Assembly (NCBI GenBank): GCA_036506155.1
Contig: DASXSF010000108.1
Coordinates: forward strand, 180,374-244,373
Direction: 5' to 3'
Length of the DNA stretch: 64,000 nucleotides
DNA from: DASXRA01 sp036506155
Lineage (GTDB): Bacteria; Actinomycetota; Actinomycetes; Mycobacteriales; Jatrophihabitantaceae
Shown one piece after another: positions 49,801-58,800 of the stretch (its first letter is position 1; the number at the start of each line of letters is the position of its first letter). The notes below the pieces were generated by a model. The model did not search any database and was not told the origin of the DNA. It saw nothing but the letters and a program-made list of their open reading frames with translations. Both the position numbers and the translations under genes were made by a program.

Positions 49801-52800
49801 CCGGACGCGGCGGCCGCCGCGGCGTCGGCGCTGACAGCGGTTGCCCGCGCCGTCGATGACGTGAACCTGAACTACCGGTGGATCCGGGGCCCGGTCGACG
49901 AAGCGGGCGCCGTCGAGGCGTACGTGACGCGGATCGGTGAGCTGGACCAACTGGTGGTCCGCTCCGCCGCCGAGCCCGATCCATCGCTCGCGGCAGTGGT
50001 CGAGTGGCTCCCGGCGCCGAGCGCCGCCTCGCTCGTCTCGCCGCACGACGCGGCCGCGGCGGCGGGCTCGGTGCTCGCCGTGGACGCGTCGGACCGGCCC
50101 ACGAAGGACAGTCTGGCCACGTATTTGTCGTGGTACGAGGCAGTGCTCGAAACGCAACGTCTCTCCGGCGCTGATCTCACCGCACGGGTGCGGGCACGGG
50201 CCAGGACTGTCTTGGGCCTACCGGTTGTCGAACGCTATCGCGGGGCGCCGTGGCAGACCGACGACGTGCGTCTGCCCCAGGTCTTTCCCCTGCTGGCCCA
50301 TACCCTCAGCTACCGCAAGGCGTATTGCATGGGCATTCGCCGGCCGGGTGAGGAGGTGTGGGAGGTCCCGGCCGACTTCGACGAGCGCGCCGCTTGGCTG
50401 CGGCAACGGGCAGGAAACCGTGTCGACGTCACCGATCGCTCACCGGCGACCTACTGGAGCTTGGTCGCGGCGCAGCTTTTGCCCGACGAGGTGTGGCGAC
50501 GCGTCGAGCGCATCCTGAGGATGGGGGGGAGCCGACTCATCATCGGCGGCGGCTACGCAGGTTACCTGCCCGATGCGGACCGGAGCTTCGACCATGTATT
50601 CGATCCGGCTGCGTTGCCGCCGATGGACTCGCTCGGCATGTATGACCCGTCGACCGGTGACGTCAGGGCAGGGGGCCTCACCCTGCCCTCGGACCTGCGC
50701 GACTTCCAGCCCGGCGGGCAACCCAGCCTCGGCGTGTTCACCACACCGCTCGCCGACGCGCAGGGCAGACCTGCCGGCACTCATGACGTGGTCATCGAAG
50801 ATCCCTCGCGCGGGGTGCTGATCCACGAGATATTCCATCTGCTGGATTCACAGCATGTCCTCGGGGCGCTTCTCGGCATGACCTCGCTCTCCGGCGCTTG
50901 GGCGAGCAACCACCGCCTGATAGGCAGTCTTTCCGGCAGCCACTTCCTGATCCCGCACTGGTCGCGGACGGCTGTGGAGTCCTTCGCGCAGACGGGCACG
51001 CTGGCGACGTTCCACCGCGCGGACCCGGCCAGTTCCCCGCTCTACGTCGAGCTGGGTGCAGGCGATTCGCAGGAGGACGTACCGACGGTCAACCTCTCGA
51101 AGGCCAGATCGCGAGGTCCGGCCCCGGCCAAGGGCATCGACCCGGCCGAGGAGGCCACGGCCCGGATTCTCGAATTCTTCGATCGGATGCTCCTCCGGCC
51201 ACCGGGGCCCGTTCGCGCAGACCCGCGCCTGTGGTCGGACGACCTGGTCACGAACGAGTACCCGCTCGTCTACCTGCAGATCCTGTTCACGCACGCACCC
51301 GAGCTCGTCGCGATCATGCTGCCGTCGCTTGGTACACAAGACGCGGAGGCGATCGGGAGCCTGGTCACCCGCTGGAAGGCCTGGCAGGCCGACCTTCACC
51401 GACTGTGGCTCGCTGCCGAGACGGATGTGCCGGCCGGCGATCGGTGGACGGTGGCCGAACTGACAGAGATCGCGACGGACCTCCTGCGCCATCGCGAGGA
51501 CGTCGAACTGACGGCGACCTACCTCGATCGCTGGCAGGCGGCGATCGCCGAGGCGCCTGCCGCACTGCGCGGTGTCGCCGCGAGGTCCTGGCACGATGCG
51601 CGGACATCGTCGCAGTGGTCGTCGGTCGGCCAACACGCCGACCCGACGCTCCTCTGGGACGTTCAGCGGCTGGGCGGTAACCGGTGGCAGGCGGCCTTCG
51701 GCACGGTGCTGCTCGCGGCGCGGTTGATCGACATGTTCGGCCAGCGCGCCGAACGGTGGCTCGAACTGGTGCTGTACGGACTACTGCCCGACGGCCGGCC
51801 GCTCACCGGCATGACGCTGCGCGAGGCCGCCGAGCGCTTCGCCGCGGACATCGGCGAGGATCGGCCCGCCCCGCATCAGCTGACCGAACTGCTCGCCGGG
51901 CCGAGGGATCAAGAACCGTGGCGGGACTGGTTCGGTCACCTCGTGAACGAGGCGGCGCCGGCACTGGCCGGAGCCATCGCATACGGCGTCCCCGGTGTCG
52001 ACGTGAACGCGATCATGCGCTGGCTGGAGTGGGTGGCCACTGCCGGTGACCTCAGCCCGGCGGCGGTTGCGGCCGTCGGCGTCCGCTGGGGCGACCCGGA
52101 CGGTGCCAGCGTCCTGACCGGTATGGCCAGGTCGGGCGCCGCGTCGTTCTTCCCGATACGGCCGGACGTCGGTGCGACGCCGCCGCAAGTGGTCACCACG
52201 GCGTGGCAGGAGGCACAGCGCAGGCCGGCACGCGCGCTCCGGGCGTACCTGCGTTACGCCGGCGCACCCGTGGCGGACGACGTTCCGGCCCGGGCTGTCG
52301 ATGCGCCGCGGCCGGCCTCCGAAGGCCTGGTATGGCGGGCTCGGCTGGACAACACGCTCACGGCACTGGTCGATCTGCAGGAGGCTGACCGAGTACTGTC
52401 CGGCAGCGCGTCCGGGCCGGTTCGTGAACCGATACGGCTGGGCCAGCTGAGGGGAAGCATCGCAGCGATCCGCCAGGCCTGGCTGGTGGTCGACGCCGAA
52501 ATCGAGCGGCTTGGCACGGTTCGCAGCGACGAGTTGGTCCGACGCTCCATCGACCTGGCTGCTGACCTGTTCGGACGGTACTACGCCAATCCTCCACGGA
52601 CTCGCTTGGACGATGACGACGGCAGGCGGGTTCACCAGGCCGCGGTGCGCGCCGCGGTCGAGTTCGAGGAGCTGCGACTACAGCTCTCCCCTGCCGCCGC
52701 TTCGGAGCTCGGGCCGGCGTTAGGTACCTGGTTCGGCCGGCCGCCGCAAGGCCCGCAGCCGATCACGCCGGACCCTCGCGGCGTCCCGGACGGTGCCGGA

Positions 52801-55800
52801 CGCGCTGCCGCCGCGTCGGAGCCGTCGCGCCAGGTGCTCGACCGGATCGCGGCAGCCCTCGATCGCCTGGACGGCGCGTTCGCAGTGGGCGAGCCGACGC
52901 CGCTCTGGGCGGAGCTGTGTCGTGCGGGCCAGCTCCTCACGGGAGCGCTGGCCGCAGATGTCGCCGCCCGGCTCGGCCCGCTCCGCGCAGAGGTGGCGCG
53001 GGCCCGAGCGGAGGCCGGCGAACAGCCTGCGGCCGGTGCGTCATGGCAGTCGTACTGGCTCGCCGAGGCCGGCGATCGGTTCGTCACGGCGGTCTCCCAG
53101 CTGGCCGAGACGACCGGTGACTCGCGCAGCGAATCGTTGCCTGCCGACCCGGCGCGCCGGGTGCGCGACGACGTGGTCGCCGCGGCCGAGTCGCTGCGCT
53201 CCGACTTCGCTCTCCTGGCGACGGCGGCGGACCGCCCACCGCCCTGGAGTCCGCTCGATCCCACGGCCTGGCTCGACGAGCTTCCGCGCGACGGTATCGG
53301 GCGGCTCGGCGCCCTAGTGCACACGTTCGAGGTCGATCCCGACCTGAACGGCCTCTTGCAGCGCGCTGGCGAGACGGGCGGCCGTGCGCTGCGGTATGTG
53401 ATCGCCGACCTGGCCGACCAGGTGTCGCGGCTGCCGGGCGAACTGCGCGACGTCATCGTCCGTGGACACTGGCTCTCGGAAGGTGAACTGCGCGACATCG
53501 GGGAAATGCTGAACACCTTCCTGGCGCTCGCCGCCCAGGTCGACGCGGAGATGCCACGGCTGCGGCATTCCGTCGCGGCCCTTCCCGCGACGGAGAAGCA
53601 GCTGGCCGCCTTGGGTGCCTGGCACGACGCCTGGCGAGCGTGGGCAACGCCCGCGGTTCGCGTGGATGCGCCGCTGTTACGGCAACGCCTCGAATACGGC
53701 GCCGGCACCACGGACGAGCTTCTGTTCGGGCAGGCGGTCCTGGCGACCGTCGTGCGAGACGCCGACGGGCTGCACCGCATCCTCGCCGAGACGTTCCCTC
53801 CAGGTCTGCCGGTCGGCGAGGTGCAGCGCGAGTTCACCCGGGACCGACCGGCCGAGGATCCGCAGGAGCGCCCCACTGCGCGCGCATCGCGGCGAGTCGC
53901 GCCGACGATGCGCGGGCTGCGGTCCGTGGCCGTAATAATCTCCCGGCACGCGAGGGCCACGGCGGACCTCATCACGGCGCAGGAGGACTTCCTCGAAACC
54001 GCCCGCGCCGATGAAGACGATCGCGTCGCCGCGGCAGTCCTCGAACTGGAGCAGACAGGCAACGCCGCCCGCTGGGTCGCCGAGTCGGCCAACCTCGTAG
54101 CTGACGGCCTGGTTGATGTCGATCCGCGTCAGCAGGGCGCGCGGATCGACATCGGAGCACGCGAGCTGGCCGCCCGCGCCGCCGTGTTGTTCGAGTACGT
54201 CTCGGCTCTTGGGCAACATCTGGCATCGATGGGTCGCAGCTCGGGTCCGGAGGGGTTCCTGAGCCCCTTCCGTGAGGTCGAGTGGCGCATCGCCCAGATA
54301 GCTGCCAACTGGCGTCGCCTGGACCGCGACCTGCCGCACCTCGTGGGCGTGATCCGCCGCGCGGGTGACGTGTACTGGATGAAGGTTTCCGACACGTCGT
54401 GGGTCGTCGGCGCCGACGTGGAGCGGATCCGTGCTGTCGCGGCCCACCGTCAGCGGCACGGGATGATCGTCGTGGCCGACGACATCAGTGGAGCGGATCA
54501 GGCCCAGTTGGCCGACACGCTGGCCGACCAGCTCAGCGCCATGCACGATCCACCGCCCTCCGTGGTCCTGGCACCGCCCATCATCGGTGCCGACCCGTCG
54601 TGGGCCGAACTGCCGCTGCCCGCCCGGCTTGGCAACACCACACTGCGGGTGCATCCGGACCTCGAGGAGCTGGGCCGCAGCGTGCGCGTACGCCTGATGG
54701 GGCTAGGCGGGCTCGGTCCGGTGGCGGCACCCGCGCAGCCGAATGACCTGTCCGACCTGGTGGGCCGGTATCTGGACGTGCACGACCGGATCGATCACTA
54801 CGGCGCGGCTCACCGTGATCGCGTGGACGGGCTTAACATGATCGACCCGCTCGGCGAGATCGCGATGAACGTCCCGCCCCTCGTCCATGCCGACGGCTTG
54901 GTCGACGTTGACGACTGGGCGCGCGCGATCGCCAGGATCCTGCAGGCCGCAGCCGACGACGCCGAACTGGGCGTGCTGATCGGCCGGCTGGGTTACGTGG
55001 GCGGCTGGCCACCGCTGGTCGTCGAGGTCGCCGACGGCCTGAGCGACGACCGGTTCGCCGCCGAGAGGGATCCGGAATATCGCGATGGCGCAGCCATCGT
55101 GCAGGTCAGCTCGATCTCGTCGGTGACCCTGACCGAACTGGCGGCGCGCTATGTGTGGGTGCTGACTGCTGTCGGGCAACAGGATCTCGCTGACGTGGCC
55201 GGTCAGATTGGAGACGCGTTGCGGACGCTGCCGGCGCCGCCGGAGGTGCTGACCGGCGAGTTCAGCCGGCGGCTGGCGCGGGTCGCGGCGGCGCGCGAGG
55301 CGGCAGCGGCGGCGAACGAGATCAGGTTCCTGCGGGCCGTCGTGGACCGGGCGCAGGAGGGACCCGAGACCGCAGCCATCGTCGAACTGCTGCGTCGGCG
55401 GGAGGACGATGAGCAGGTCGCTGCTGCGGTCCGCGCACTGTATCAGCCAGAACGCGTCGATCCGTCGTTCGCGGAGTTCAGTAGGCTGGCGGCAACTCTC
55501 GTGGGTGGCCAGCGGGCCGACGTGGCCCAGTTCAACGTCATTCGGGACCGCGCGAACCACCTGGCGCGACTGGCAGATCGCGACGCCTGGCAAGACGATC
55601 GTGCCAACTGGCGGGGCGAGCGGGAGCCCCTGCTCGCAAAGATCGTCATGCGGGCCACGTCGGTCGCCGTGCTGCACGACGCGGTCCATCAATACATAAC
55701 CCGCCACGTCCCGGAGCGGGATGCGCTCCGGTCCACGCTGGCCGGGGTCGACTTGCTCAACCCGGCATTCGTGAGCCAGCACCCTGCACTCGCGGGCGAA

Positions 55801-58800
55801 GACAGCACGCTTCATCCGCTCGATCACGCCGTACTCCTGGCGGCGCTCATGAAGTTCGGCCCGCGGCAGGTGTACGAGCAGGCCGCCCGCCTTGAGATTC
55901 GCGTGCTAGACAGCTCGAACCTCGCTCACGCAACCTTCGCGTCCCTGGCGGCGACATCGCACGGTGGAGTGTTCCGGTTCGCCGACACCATCTACGTGCC
56001 GCCGAGCCGGACGCTGACCCAGCTTCTCACCGGCGTCGTTCACGTTCTATCCGCCGCATCCGATGCGGATAGCGAGGCGAGCGCCGAGGACGTCCGTCGG
56101 CGAAACGTCCGTGACCTGCACGAGACCCTGGTCGCGGAGCTAGAGAGCGTGGGGATGCCGCACGCGGACGCCGTCACGCTCGCGCTTCCGTCCGACGTCG
56201 CGGCGACGTCCGAGCCGCCGTCCGGCGACGACGCGGGGCCGAGCCCGATCGGCGAGGTCGTGGCCGAGCCGGTTGCGTGGCGACGGGCAGCGGCCGCGAT
56301 CCTTGCCGCGCTGTCCCGGATCGATCGCGACGTCGACTCCCTCGTGGCCTCGGTGCGGTCCTACGACGGCCCCCCCGGCGTTGCCGGCGTGGACGTCGCG
56401 GATCTGCTCGGGGCACTGGCGAACGCTGCCCTCGACGTGTCGGATGCCTCCCGCACCGTCTCGGACGCCCTGGTCGATCGTGACCCGCGCACGCTGGGCG
56501 GCCGGGTCGACCGTGGATGGGCCGTTCTCCGCTCGAGCGCCGACCGCGCCGTCCGCTCGATCGCGTTGCTGCTAGACGGCCTGAGGTCGGCTGCCTCGGG
56601 TACCGGTGCGACGTCGGCGCAGCTGTCCGCTGCCATCGACGCGATCACGGCGCACGCGGCCCAGATCGCGAGCGACTGCCGTGAGGTGGGGCAGTCCCTG
56701 CCGCACGTCCCCGGACTGATCCACCAGGCCGGCACTCTCGACTGGCTCAAAGTCTCCGACCGGCTGTGGGTCGCCGGTACCAACCCGGACCGGATTCTCG
56801 CGGTCGCCAGTCGGGCCGGCGACCGCGACGACGAAGCAGTTCTCGTCGCCGACGACATCTCTGGGGCAGACCCGGAGCCCTTGGCCGCGGAATTGGCCGA
56901 CCAGCTGTCCGCGATGCGGTCCCGCCCGGCGTTCATAGTGCTGGCGCCCGACCCCACCGACGATGCGGGCCCGTGGGACGAACTCTCTCTTCCTGCGCTT
57001 GGCGACTCGATCCTGTATGTGCACCGCGACGTACACGGTCTGGGCCGTGCGGTGCAGGCCCACCTGACCGATCCTGGCGACCCCGGCACAACACCGGAGG
57101 GGCAGCCCCCGGCCGGTGACGGCGACAGCGGCGCCGCGGGTGATCAAGCACTGCGCGATGAGGTGAACAGGCTGCTGAGCCGGATCCAGTCACTGCGCGC
57201 GGGCCGGACGAGTATGTGGCGCCGGATGATCGCTGATCCAGCCTTCCGGCACCTCGGGGTCTCGGTCGGGTTGATGCTGCACCTGGCCGACCAGGCCGAG
57301 CGGCGCCTCGAAGCCGCGCCTGCCGAACACGTACCCGAGCTGCAGGCCCGCCTGCACGGCCCGTTACGGGAAGTCGAGGCACGGGTTACCGAGGCGTTCG
57401 TATCCTTCCGCAGCGGAGACCTCACACAGGCACCGGATCCCGACTCCCGGTCGCAGGTCCTCCGTGGCCTGCGGACCGTCGTAGGCGTGCAAGATCTGCA
57501 CCACGGTGACGGGTTCGTGTGGCAGCGGACGCGGGGTGGGCGCACGGTCGTCGGCCCGGACGAGGCGGCCGTGCGGGCCGCTGTCCAGGTCGCGGTCGAG
57601 GACGCGGCGGACGGCCGCTCGGTGATCGCGGTTCTGCGGGGCACTAGCGGCGATCCGGCCGCGCTGGCGGAGAGCCTCATGCTGCTCCGTGGGTCGTACC
57701 GGGTCCAGTTGGGGATACCCGGCGACGCGGCGCAGGCCGACCCGGCCGCTGCCCGGTTTGCTGCCCACCTGGTCAGCGACCTGAACGAGCTGGCCAGCTG
57801 GCCCATGAGGCGCGTGACCGTGGTGGGGCCGGCCGGCGCCTACACGGCCGGTGAGTTCCTGGGGGCGGCCCTCGAGAGGGTGCTCGCGGCATGGGTGGCG
57901 AGGCAGCAGGCCGCATCGTCGGCGGCGCCATCCGAGCCGGCGGCCGCGCGGGCCGCGGGAGTTGCCACCGAGGCGGTGCGGCGGCTGACCCACATCGCCG
58001 CCTTGGTGGCGGAGTACCGCACGGCGGTCGCCCAGGTCACGACGCCGGCAGCCGCCGCCGAAGCGGCTCGGCTGCTCACCGATATCGCGTCCGCGACGGA
58101 CGGGTTCAACGACGACTACACGACGTGGATGCTCGCGGCCGACATGGCGGCAGTGGTGAGTGATCACGTCGCGCCCGCCCTCGCCGGGTATCGCCGGAAT
58201 CCTGGCGAGCAAGCCGCAGTGCGAGCGCTGGCCGGTATCCGCTCCACGGTCGCCAGCTACCGCGATCGGTACCCCGACGGCCAGCGCGCCGGTCTCACCA
58301 CCCGTCACCCGGCCGCCGCATTGCTCGACCGGATCGGCGGCATGCTCGACGACCCCGACGCCATGCAGGGTGCCGCGGCCCAGGCAGCGGTTGCCAGTAT
58401 CAGCGAAGCGGTCGAGGCGTACCGGGTGCAGGCCTCCAGCGGCGAGGGGGCAGCCGATCTTGCAGACTGGTTGCCCTCCCTCCACGAGGGGGTGCTGTCC
58501 TCCCCGCTTGGCGGCGCGGCCGAAGCGATCCTGAGGGCGCACGTCGACGCGGATGGCGTCATGACCGCGGACAGCCGGGCTACCTACCTCGCCTGGTATC
58601 GCGCCCTGCTGCAGACACGGGACATGCCGCCCGGCGAGATCGACCGAATGGTGCTCGCAATGGGCGAGCACGCCTGGGATCTGCCGCTTCCCGACGCGAA
58701 CCGCGACCGGTGCTGGAATGAGCTGCTGCCTGGGCTGCAGCGGACGATCAGCTACCGCAAGGCCCACGCCGGGGCAGAGGTGCCCGCCGACTTCGACGAA